Shown piece after piece: positions 1 through 7,839 of a stretch of DNA of 8,117 nt. Under the pieces are notes generated by a model. The model saw only the letters and a program-made list of their open reading frames with translations, searched no databases and was not told where the DNA came from. Position numbers and translations under genes: made by a program. Source of the DNA: Patulibacter sp041648495 (GTDB taxonomy: Bacteria > Actinomycetota > Thermoleophilia > Solirubrobacterales > Solirubrobacteraceae); contig JBAZOW010000170.1 in the NCBI GenBank assembly GCA_041648495.1, positions 1 through 8,117 on the forward strand, read 5' to 3'. Position 1 is the stretch's first letter. Every line of letters starts with the position of its first letter.

Positions 1-1921
<1,921 letters not shown>

Positions 1922-1929
1922 CTCCGAAC

Positions 1930-1935
1930 AGTCTA
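1930..1935 (-). promoter_or_regulatory. Putative -10 element of a leaderless uvrA promoter
   Basis: On the minus strand the hexamer TAGACT fits the actinobacterial -10 pattern TANNNT. Eight bases separate it from the ATG at 1921, so transcription would start at or within a base or two of the start codon. No convincing -35 hexamer is seen 16-18 bases upstream; that space is occupied by the SOS box. The assignment is inferred from motif and position only. Confidence 0.55.
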
Positions 1936-1940
1936 CGCAT

Positions 1941-1956
1941 GCGAACGGATGTTCGC
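1941..1956. promoter_or_regulatory. LexA (SOS) box upstream of uvrA
   Basis: The sequence GCGAACGGATGTTCGC is a perfect inverted repeat with 6-base arms and a 4-base centre. It matches the Gram-positive/actinobacterial LexA operator, CGAAC-N4-GTTCG. It lies 20 bases before the uvrA ATG and immediately upstream of the proposed -10, so bound LexA would block RNA polymerase. uvrA is a classic SOS gene in many bacteria, which agrees with this. A further half-site CGAAC lies at 1925-1929, between the -10 and the ATG, but its partner half is degraded. The lexA gene is not in the window. Confidence 0.85.
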
Positions 1957-2054
1957 CCCTCCCCGGCCCCATAGGACCCCGATCCGAGACGGCCTCCGCG
2001 GCTGCCCCGGGCCGCCGCAGCAAGCGCCGACGAACGTCCGCCGCGCACGCGCCC

Positions 2055-2085
2055 TTGACTTCAACCGCGCTTGAGGTTGCACCAT
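2055..2085 (+). promoter_or_regulatory. MerR/SoxR-type promoter with operator dyad for the DUF5519 gene
   Basis: A -35 TTGACT (2055-2060) is followed after 19 bases by a weak -10 CACCAT (2080-2085). Between and overlapping them is an imperfect dyad, ACTTCAA (2058-2064) and TTGAGGT (2071-2077), with one mismatch in seven pairs and a 6-base centre. This layout (over-long spacer, dyad inside it) is characteristic of promoters untwisted by MerR-family activators. The arms and the 6-base centre match the SoxR box CCTCAAGTTAACTTGAGG in arrangement, although the centre sequence differs. A start near 2092 would give a leader of about 20 bases containing the ribosome binding site. No MerR or SoxR gene lies in the window. 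Functional assignment is inference. Confidence 0.55.
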
Positions 2086-2100
2086 CGAAGGCCCCTCGAC

Positions 2101-2106
2101 AAGGAG
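2101..2106 (+). promoter_or_regulatory. Ribosome binding site of the DUF5519 gene
   Basis: AAGGAG lies 6 bases before the ATG at 2113, a near-ideal Shine-Dalgarno. It fixes the start there and rules out the in-frame TTG at 2071, which falls inside the operator dyad. It is the only strong Shine-Dalgarno seen before any start in the window. Confidence 0.85.
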
Positions 2107-2112
2107 CCCACG

Positions 2113-2454
2113 ATGTCCGTCGTCCAAACCCCCAGCGCCCAGATCACCGAGTCCGTCACGGCGTGGCCCGGCGTCACGACCGCCGGTCCCGGCGAGCGCG
2201 GCGAGTTCTCGTTCCTCGTCGGCGGCCACGAGATCGGCCACCTGCACGGCGACCACGTCGCCCACTTCTCGTTCAAGCGCAAGCTCGGCACGGAGCTGCG
2301 CGAGCAGGGTCGCGTGACCAAGCACCCGATCACCGACGCACCCGGCCTCGCCGCCCGGAGGATCGAGGACCCGGGCGACGTCGACGAGGTGGTCGCGCTG
2401 ATGCGGCTGAACTACGAGCGCTTGGTCGACACCTACGGTCCACCCGTCGACTGA
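2113..2454 (+). CDS. DUF5519 / luciferase-domain family protein
   Basis: A small, soluble protein of 113 residues without signal peptide or membrane segment. It resembles actinobacterial proteins annotated as 'luciferase family' or DUF5519. Its hallmark is a conserved histidine-rich strand, HEIGHLHGD at residues 39-47, followed by VAHFSF at 49-54. A C-terminal helix DVDEVVALMRLNYERL (residues 89-104) ends the domain, and an early segment ITESVTAWPGVT (11-22) is also typical. The length is about one complete domain. The family name does not establish light production, and I know of no demonstrated reaction for these short bacterial members. The histidines could bind metal or ligand, but that is speculation. 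The gene stands alone on the plus strand, divergent from uvrA and convergent with the NTF2-like gene. Its MerR/SoxR-like promoter suggests induction by a redox or small-molecule signal. Confidence 0.85.
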   Translation: MSVVQTPSAQITESVTAWPGVTTAGPGERGEFSFLVGGHEIGHLHGDHVAHFSFKRKLGTELREQGRVTKHPITDAPGLAARRIEDPGDVDEVVALMRLNYERLVDTYGPPVD

Positions 2455-2500
2455 ACCGCGAGCGGCGGCGGCCCGGCTCTCGTCACGACCCCGCCGCGGT
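2455..2500. terminator. GC-rich hairpin between convergent genes, possible terminator
   Basis: Immediately after the TGA of the DUF5519 gene, ACCGCG (2455-2460), one bulged A, and GCGG (2462-2465) can pair with CCGC (2491-2494) and CGCGGT (2495-2500). This gives about ten base pairs around a 25-base loop. An alternative stem GCGGCGG/CCGCCGC (2462-2468 with 2491-2497) overlaps it. No T-tract follows on either strand, as is common in high-GC genomes. It sits 37 bases beyond the minus-strand stop at 2538, so it could serve both genes. Confidence 0.45.
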
Positions 2501-2537
2501 CCGGCTCACCCCGTCGACCTCGGCCCCGCGAAGCGGC

Positions 2538-3008
2538 TCAGCCGCCGAACTTCCCCAGCCGCGCGGTCGCCTTCTTGCGCACCGTCGCGCGGCCGATCGG
2601 GTTCCAGCCGATCAGCCAGGCGACGGGGCCGAGCGCCTGCTTCGACCACGTGAAGAACGAGAACGAGTCGCGGTGGTCGACGATCAGACCGTCGCGGAAA
2701 CGGTACTCGGCGTGGATCCGGTTGACGACCTTGCGACCCGTCCCGCCGAAGACGTAGGTGGCCTTCCAGTCGGCACTGCCGCGGTCGCCGTCGATCACGA
2801 TGTCGCGGACCTCGACCTCGACCCCCGCTCCGCTCGAGCAGAGCATCCGCCACATCGCCCCGATCTGGGGCCCGCGCAGCTCGCCGAACGCCGGGTCCTC
2901 GAAGACGGCATCGGCGGTGTAGGCGGCGGCCATGGCGTCACCGTCCTGTCGTCCGAGGGCGGCGTAGAGCCCTTCGATCGTGGCGGCTTCGTCGATCACG
3001 TCGGGCAT
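2538..3008 (-). CDS. NTF2-like / SnoaL-like fold protein
   Basis: A soluble protein of 156 residues with the signature of the cone-shaped NTF2 superfamily. An N-terminal helix with LYAALGRQDGDAMAAAY (residues 14-30) leads to DAVFEDPAFGELRGP (33-47) and a helix with MWRML (52-56). Strands follow at 64-72, 81-87 and 95-103, then GLIVDHRDSFSFFTW (107-121). It has no membrane segment or signal peptide. Members include polyketide cyclases, ketosteroid isomerase-like enzymes and non-catalytic ligand binders. The sequence does not tell me which this is. A basic tail (GRATVRKKATARLGKF) extends past the core fold. I chose the ATG at 3008: it begins the normal N-terminus, whereas the upstream in-frame GTG at 3062 lies inside a hairpin. 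A GATACT hexamer ends 6 bases before this ATG, so the gene may have its own leaderless promoter. Neighbours give no pathway. Confidence 0.85.
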   Translation of the reverse strand: MPDVIDEAATIEGLYAALGRQDGDAMAAAYTADAVFEDPAFGELRGPQIGAMWRMLCSSGAGVEVEVRDIVIDGDRGSADWKATYVFGGTGRKVVNRIHAEYRFRDGLIVDHRDSFSFFTWSKQALGPVAWLIGWNPIGRATVRKKATARLGKFGG

Positions 3009-3014
3009 CGGTGC

Positions 3015-3020
3015 AGTATC
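3015..3020 (-). promoter_or_regulatory. Putative -10 element of the NTF2-like gene
   Basis: On the minus strand GATACT (close to TATACT) ends 6 bases before the ATG at 3008. No clear -35 is visible. A purine stretch GAGGGA overlaps its upstream side (3019-3024), but it lies about 10 bases from the ATG, rather far for a Shine-Dalgarno. Leaderless initiation is one reading and a weak, distant ribosome binding site is the other. Confidence 0.35.
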
Positions 3021-3047
3021 CCTCGTACGCCCCCGTCGGACCAGTGA

Positions 3048-3070
3048 CGCGCGACGAGACACGTCGCGCG
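3048..3070 (-). terminator. Perfect 9-bp hairpin after the exported-protein gene, possible terminator
   Basis: CGCGCGACG (3048-3056) and CGTCGCGCG (3062-3070) are exact reverse complements around a 5-base loop. The stem starts 16 bases after the stop codon of the exported-protein gene (3087-3089) and ends 39 bases before the next ATG. It lacks a T-tract. Position and stability suggest termination or mRNA 3'-end protection. Confidence 0.5.
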
Positions 3071-3086
3071 CCGCGGGTCTCTCCTC

Positions 3087-4817
3087 TCAGCGGCAGACCT
3101 TGAGCGTCGTCTTGATCGTGCGCGTCCGCGGCTTGCTGGTCTTCTTGACCTTGAGCCGCGCGACCCCGCGGACCTTGATGCTCTTGCCGGCCTTCGACGT
3201 GACCTTCAGCCGCGCCGCGAACGGGGCCTTGCGGTCCTGCGCCTTGCGCTTGTCGTTGACGTAGAAGTCGGCGCGCGTGACCTTGACCACCACGTTGCTG
3301 CGCCGGCTGCCGCGCTTCTTCGCGACGAACGACATCCGCACCGTGTAGGTGGCCTTCGGCTTGACGCAGCCGCGCGGGACGCCGAGCGACAATGTGCCGC
3401 CGGGGACGCTGACCGACGTCTTGACCTCCTTCGACGGCGTCTTCCTCTTGACCGGCGGCGGGATCACGGCGCCGCCCCCGCCTCCCCCGCCGACCCCACC
3501 ACCGCCGGGGTTGCCCCCGCCGCCGGTCGTCGGCTCGGGCTTCGGATCGAGCGAGACGGCCCGCAGCGGCTCCTGCGGCTCGCCCGACACGCCCCGCCAG
3601 GTCGCCAACCCGCTGCCCCCCGCTCCGGCGTCGAGCTGGGTGTCGACGAACCACTCGCCGGTCGCCAGGTTGCCGAGGATCGTCGGGGCGTTGCCCGCCG
3701 CGTCCGTGACCGCGTAGCGCAGGCGACGGGTGTCGCTGTTGGAGGCCTGCCAGATCGCGTGGACGCGCCCCGCCGGGTCGCCGGCGATCGCCGGCTCGTC
3801 GGTGTCGGTGTCCAGCCCACTGACGGGGTGCAGCGGCATCGCGGGACCGAACTGCGTGACCCCCGGCGTCCAGTCGAAGCGCCGGTAGAGGACGGACGAG
3901 ACCCCGGCCTCGCGGTGGCGGTAGCCCAGGTAGACGTCGTTGGGGGTCCGCGCGAGCGACAACGCGTCGACGCCCTCGGCCTCGGGCGACGCGACCTCGG
4001 TCAGCGGACTCCACGACGCCGTATTCGCGATCTGCCCCGGCGTCGGAACGGACGTCGGCCCCATGAACGGCATGAACGACCGCGAGCGGATCCGGTCGAG
4101 GTCGCTCGTCGCGTAGACCATCGAGTTGCCGACGCCGCGGACGACGCTCGAGCGGTAGCCGATGTAGGCCGACGAGAGGTCGGCGGGTGCCGGCAGCGAT
4201 CCGAGGACCAGTGGCTGGACCACGCCCCGTCCGGACCCCGAGCCGCTGCTCGCCTGGACGAACGCGCCCCCGACGCTCGTGGTCACCAGCGCCCCGGTGC
4301 CGTCGCCGTCGAAGATCGTGGAGCCGTTGAGCGTCGTCTGGACGAACGTCACCCCGTCGGTGCTCGTCCAGACGACGGCGTGGGCGGTGCTGGAGACGTC
4401 ACCCAGGCAGAAGAAGCAGTTGGCGTAGACCGAGATCCCGCCGGTGTCGTTGGAGGCGACGTGGGCGCGACCGACCGCCTCCGGGCCGCTGCCGGTCGGC
4501 CCCGGGAACGGCAGCTCGACGTTGGTCGCACAGCTCGACGCTCCGGCGAAGACGCGGCAGACCCCGACCGACTCGACGTCGGGGTTGGCCGACGACGGCC
4601 GCCGATAGGCGACGTAGGAGGTTCCCCCCGAGAGCGTGACCACCGTCTGGTCGTGACCCCCCGGAGCCACGTCGAACGGCGTGGCCGCACCGGCCGCCGC
4701 CGGCGCGAGGGCCGCGGTCGCGAAGGCCGCCCCGACGCTCAGCGCGACGCTTCGGCGGCGTGGGTACCGAGTGGTCGCGAATTCGGGCAGGGAGCGGTAT
4801 CGCACGGGGGAGCGCAT
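3087..4817 (-). CDS. Exported beta-propeller-like protein with Gly-rich linker and basic C-terminal module
   Basis: A protein of 576 residues that I cannot tie to a named family. A basic N-region with PRRRSVAL (residues 19-26) precedes a hydrophobic stretch and AAAGAA near 40-45, so it carries a Sec or possibly Tat signal peptide cleaved around 45. Residues 46-425 hold repeated strand motifs SYVAYR (67), AYIGYR (217) and VYLGYR (295). An Asp-box-like STDGVTF (152-158) and RVHAIWQAS (351-359) also occur, suggesting a sialidase-like or other beta-propeller. Cys87/Cys96 and Cys134/Cys137 may form disulfides. A Pro/Gly linker (about 427-455) leads to a Lys/Arg-rich beta domain (about 465-576) with Cys484 and Cys575, resembling C-terminal modules I recall from Solirubrobacterales exported proteins. 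There is no transmembrane anchor or LPXTG motif. Start choice is uncertain: ATG 4817 has a -10-like AACGAT 6 bases before it, while ATG 4853 adds 12 residues. The role is likely extracellular or envelope binding, as inference. Confidence 0.75.
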   Translation of the reverse strand: MRSPVRYRSLPEFATTRYPRRRSVALSVGAAFATAALAPAAAGAATPFDVAPGGHDQTVVTLSGGTSYVAYRRPSSANPDVESVGVCRVFAGASSCATNVELPFPGPTGSGPEAVGRAHVASNDTGGISVYANCFFCLGDVSSTAHAVVWTSTDGVTFVQTTLNGSTIFDGDGTGALVTTSVGGAFVQASSGSGSGRGVVQPLVLGSLPAPADLSSAYIGYRSSVVRGVGNSMVYATSDLDRIRSRSFMPFMGPTSVPTPGQIANTASWSPLTEVASPEAEGVDALSLARTPNDVYLGYRHREAGVSSVLYRRFDWTPGVTQFGPAMPLHPVSGLDTDTDEPAIAGDPAGRVHAIWQASNSDTRRLRYAVTDAAGNAPTILGNLATGEWFVDTQLDAGAGGSGLATWRGVSGEPQEPLRAVSLDPKPEPTTGGGGNPGGGGVGGGGGGGAVIPPPVKRKTPSKEVKTSVSVPGGTLSLGVPRGCVKPKATYTVRMSFVAKKRGSRRSNVVVKVTRADFYVNDKRKAQDRKAPFAARLKVTSKAGKSIKVRGVARLKVKKTSKPRTRTIKTTLKVCR

Positions 4818-4823
4818 CCGCCG

Positions 4824-4829
4824 ATCGTT
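4824..4829 (-). promoter_or_regulatory. Weak -10-like hexamer before the exported-protein gene
   Basis: AACGAT on the minus strand keeps only the A at position 2 and the T at position 6 of the -10 consensus. It ends exactly 6 bases before the ATG at 4817, the same spacing as at 3008 and 7715. On its own it is weak evidence. It is reported because the spacing recurs and because no good Shine-Dalgarno is seen before either candidate ATG. Confidence 0.25.
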
Positions 4830-4961
4830 CCGGACGCCTCCGCCGTGCACCATCCCGTGAACACGTGATTCGCCGCTCCGGGCCGGTGCTCGGTCCGGGT
4901 CACGGGCGGTCGGGGGCGCGGGCGCGGGCCGGCACCGCAGCCAGACCCCCGGCGCCGCGGT

Positions 4962-7715
4962 TCAGTCCGGGGTCGGAGCGAGCGCGGCGAGCCGTCCCGC
5001 GACCGCCGCCCGGCGCGCGACGCCGAGCTTCTGGAAGACGTGACGCACGTGGGTGTCGACCGTGTTCGGCGAGATGTAGAGCTCGCCCGCGATCTCGGCG
5101 TTGGTGCGGCCGGCCGCGATCAGCGTCGCGACCTCGCGCTCGCGGACCGAGAGTCCCCCGTGTCCGCGACCGTCCCGGGGTGCCGCGCGCTGGCCGATCG
5201 TCCGCAGGGTCGCCGCCGCGTCGTCGCGGATCGTCCGCGCCCCGCAGTCGCTCGCCGTCGCCTCGGCGGCGCGCAGCAGGGTCAGCGCGCGCCGCTCGTC
5301 TCCCGCCCGGGCAAGCGCCCGCCCGGCGAGCACCCGCGCCCGCGCCCCGTCGAGCACCTGCTCCAGGACGTCGGCCCGTGCCGCCGCCTCCTCCGCCAGC
5401 CTCGCGGCCGCGACCGCGTCGCCGACCGCCAGTTCGACCGCGGCCCCCGCGATCCGCGCCAGCACCCCGGCGGCATGCTCGTCCGCGTGCACGGCCATCG
5501 CCTCGAGCCGTTGCCGCCAACGCTCGGCGCCGCTCGGATCGCCGACGGCCAGCGAGGCCCGCGTCAGCTGCTCGAGCGCGATCGCACGGCAGTGGTGGTC
5601 GAGCGCGGGCAGCTCGGGACCCCCGGCCGTCCGCTGGATCAGCTCCAGGCAGCGCTCGGGCCGGCCGGCGTCGAGCAGGGCGCCGCCCAGCGTCCAGCCG
5701 ACCGCGGCGGCCAGCGTCCCGTGCGAGGCGAGGATCTCGTCGAGCTCGACCTCGGCGAGCGCCAGCGCGGCGGCCGACTCGCCCGCCTCGCCGAGCACGC
5801 GGATCCGAGCGGCGACGCACGCCACGACGTCGGCCGGATTGCCGCTGACCCCCGCGGCGTCCCGCGCCTCGTCCAGGGTCCGCAGGGCCGCGCGCAGACG
5901 TCCGCGGGTCGCGTCGGCGGACGCCTGGTAGGTGAGCAGCAGGACGAGCCAGGCGTAGCGGCCGCCGGCCCGAGCGACCCGCACCCCGCGTTCGAGCGCC
6001 CGTACCGCCGGCGTCGGGCGGTTCGCCCAGAGGCAGGCGGCCCCGACCCACAGCGCGACCTCGGGCCGCCGGGCCAGCTCGTCGTCGGAGAGGCGACCGA
6101 ATCGCGCGTTGGTCCTCTCCAACAGCGGCAGCGCGTCGGCCATCGCGCCACGACTGCCGTGCCCGAGCGCGCGCAGCGCGTCGATCAGCGTCGCGAGCAG
6201 CGGATCGCCGTCGTCGGGCAGCGCCGCAGCCGCACGGTCGGCGAGCCGCACCATCGTCGCGGCGTCGCCCCGCAGCATGCTGACCCGCGCCAACGCGACG
6301 GTCAGCTCGACGTCGGCCGGGTCCCCGACGGCGATCCGCGCGCGGGCGGACCGCAGCCGGGCCTCGGCGGCATCCAACCGACCGAGGCCGATCTCGGCGT
6401 CGGCCGCCGCCTGCACCGTCGTGGCCCGGTCGGCACCATCGAGCGCGACTTCCTGCGCCTCGGCCAGCGCCTCGAGGGCGTCCTCGAACCGGCCGACCGC
6501 ACTCAGCGCTGCCGCGCGGAGATCCAGCAGCGACCAGCGCCGGGGATCCGGACCGGGTCCGATCAGGCGCAGCGCCGCGTCGCACCACCGGGCGGCGGCG
6601 TCGGGGGCACGGGTCGAGGCCTGCCGGGCCGCGTCGGTGAGCACGGCGACCGCCGCGTCGTCGCCAGGACGGGCGGAGCGCGCCAGGTGGTGGGCCAGCT
6701 CGGCCCCGCGGCTCCCTCGGGCCGCGAGCGCGTGGGCCACCCGCTCGTGGGCCGCCGTCCGCGCGCCCTCCCCCGCGGACTCGTACGCGACCTGGCGCAC
6801 CAGCGGGTGCCGGAAGCGGAACCGGCGCGGCCCGGACGCGCGCCGGATCAGGTCGGCCGCTCCCAGCGTGTCCAACGCCGCCAACGCCGTCGGCTCGTCC
6901 TGGTCGGCCGCCGCAGCCGCCAGGTCCAGGTCGAAGGGATCGCCGGCGACCGCCGCCCCGAGCAGCGTCGCCGCGGCCCCCGGGCCGACGCGCGCGATCT
7001 CACTCCGCACCAACGCGATCAGCGACGCGGGCAGGTCGCGCTCGACGTCCGCCGCCCGCCGCGCCAGGGCCTGCAGGTAGAGCGGGTTTCCCGCGGCGGT
7101 CGTGCGGATCCCGGCTCGCGCGGCCGGGTCGGCGTCGGCGAGCAGTCGCTCGGCGTCGGCGTCGGCCAGGGGCCCGAGCGCGATCGTCTCGCCCGCGGCG
7201 TCGACGGTCGCCCGCAGCGCCGGATCGACCTGCCGCGGCCGGTAGGCCAGCACGATCAGCAGGGGTGCGTCGGCGGTCGCGGCCAGCAGCGGCGCGAGCA
7301 GCTCGACCGACGCCGGATCCGCCCAGTGCAGGTCGTCGAGGATCAGCACCGACGGCCGAGAGCGCGCGGCGGTGGCCAACCGCTCGACCACCCGGCGGTA
7401 CCCGCGGGAGCGCTCGCCCTCGCCGGCCTCCGTGAGCGGGTCCGGGCCCGGCAGGAGGTCCTCGAGCACCGCGTCGAACAACAGGAAGGGGACATCGCCC
7501 CGCAGCTCGGCGGCGCGTCCGCGACGCACGACCAGGCCGGCGGACGTGGCGAGCGCGTCCACCCGGTCGAGCAGCGCGGTCTTCCCCAGGCCCGGGTCAC
7601 CGGCCACGGCGACCGCCGCACCGTGCCCGGCCGCGACCCGATCGACGAGCGCCGTGAGACGGTCCAGCTCCGGGGCGCGCCCCACCAACCGCGGCAGCGC
7701 GGTCCCCGTGGTCAT
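4962..7715 (-). CDS. LAL-type LuxR-family transcriptional regulator with N-terminal ATPase domain
   Basis: A 917-residue large ATP-binding regulator of the LuxR family (LAL), a MalT-like signal-transduction ATPase. Residues 9-40 open the AAA/NACHT-like module (LVGRAPELDRL). Walker A GDPGLGKT is at 39-46 and Walker B LILDDLHWADP at 124-134, with Asp127 and Asp128. The middle (about 330-840) is Ala/Leu/Arg-rich and helical, as in TPR-like sensor regions. The LuxR HTH is at about 855-912: LSVREREVATLIAAGRTNAEIA, then a recognition helix with SPNTVDTHVRHVFQKLGV. All key elements are present and the length is normal for the family. It is cytoplasmic and DNA-binding, and the effector and targets are unknown. 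The ATG at 7715 gives a standard N-terminus. TACCAT 6 bases upstream suggests a leaderless mRNA, and the nearest GGAGG is about 16 bases away. Whether it controls the adjacent exported-protein gene is untested. Confidence 0.93.
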   Translation of the reverse strand: MTTGTALPRLVGRAPELDRLTALVDRVAAGHGAAVAVAGDPGLGKTALLDRVDALATSAGLVVRRGRAAELRGDVPFLLFDAVLEDLLPGPDPLTEAGEGERSRGYRRVVERLATAARSRPSVLILDDLHWADPASVELLAPLLAATADAPLLIVLAYRPRQVDPALRATVDAAGETIALGPLADADAERLLADADPAARAGIRTTAAGNPLYLQALARRAADVERDLPASLIALVRSEIARVGPGAAATLLGAAVAGDPFDLDLAAAAADQDEPTALAALDTLGAADLIRRASGPRRFRFRHPLVRQVAYESAGEGARTAAHERVAHALAARGSRGAELAHHLARSARPGDDAAVAVLTDAARQASTRAPDAAARWCDAALRLIGPGPDPRRWSLLDLRAAALSAVGRFEDALEALAEAQEVALDGADRATTVQAAADAEIGLGRLDAAEARLRSARARIAVGDPADVELTVALARVSMLRGDAATMVRLADRAAAALPDDGDPLLATLIDALRALGHGSRGAMADALPLLERTNARFGRLSDDELARRPEVALWVGAACLWANRPTPAVRALERGVRVARAGGRYAWLVLLLTYQASADATRGRLRAALRTLDEARDAAGVSGNPADVVACVAARIRVLGEAGESAAALALAEVELDEILASHGTLAAAVGWTLGGALLDAGRPERCLELIQRTAGGPELPALDHHCRAIALEQLTRASLAVGDPSGAERWRQRLEAMAVHADEHAAGVLARIAGAAVELAVGDAVAAARLAEEAAARADVLEQVLDGARARVLAGRALARAGDERRALTLLRAAEATASDCGARTIRDDAAATLRTIGQRAAPRDGRGHGGLSVREREVATLIAAGRTNAEIAGELYISPNTVDTHVRHVFQKLGVARRAAVAGRLAALAPTPD

Positions 7716-7721
7716 GGCCGG

Positions 7722-7727
7722 ATGGTA
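7722..7727 (-). promoter_or_regulatory. Putative -10 element of the LAL regulator gene (leaderless)
   Basis: On the minus strand TACCAT matches TANNNT and ends 6 bases before the ATG at 7715, placing the expected transcription start on the A of the start codon. No clear -35 is seen in the GC-rich DNA upstream. Confidence 0.5.
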
Positions 7728-7808
7728 CGCCCCCTCCGGAAACCGCGTGCGCCGAAGTCGACGCCGTCCGCGCCCGGACGTCGGTCGGGGCTCTCCGGCG
7801 GCACGACG

Positions 7809-7828
7809 CCGGCCCGCCGCCCGGCCGG
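7809..7828 (-). terminator. Short GC hairpin after the right-edge gene, weak terminator candidate
   Basis: CCGGCC (7809-7814) and GGCCGG (7823-7828) pair perfectly around an 8-base loop, 11 bases past the stop codon at 7840-7842. The stem is short and no T-tract follows. In DNA this GC-rich such stems arise easily by chance, so only the position favours it. Confidence 0.25.
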
Positions 7829-7839
7829 ACGGCTGCTCG

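Noticed and set aside
2071..2454. TTG start at 2071 for the DUF5519 gene
   Set aside because: It lies within the operator dyad, adds unconserved residues, and has no ribosome binding site, while ATG 2113 has AAGGAG at 6 bases.
3009..3062. Upstream GTG start at 3062 for the NTF2-like gene
   Set aside because: The extra 18 residues are basic and unlike the fold, and the start would lie in the 3048-3070 hairpin.
2938..4014. Minus-strand frame of about 358 codons overlapping the exported-protein and NTF2-like genes
   Set aside because: Out of frame with two well-supported proteins and of Gly/Arg-rich shadow composition.
4818..4853. Upstream ATG start at 4853 for the exported protein
   Set aside because: It would lengthen an already long signal-peptide N-region by 12 residues and has no visible Shine-Dalgarno. 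It is not excluded, only less favoured.
4854..4961. Terminator between the LAL gene and the exported-protein gene
   Set aside because: Several short GC stems can be drawn (such as ACCGC 4934-4938 with GCGGT 4957-4961), but none stands out from the GC-rich background.
4900..6588. Minus-strand frame of about 560 codons inside the LAL gene, plus plus-strand frames near 4760-5848 and 6109-7080
   Set aside because: Arg/Ala/Pro/Gly-rich shadow translations without domains, overlapping a gene whose ATPase and HTH motifs are clear.
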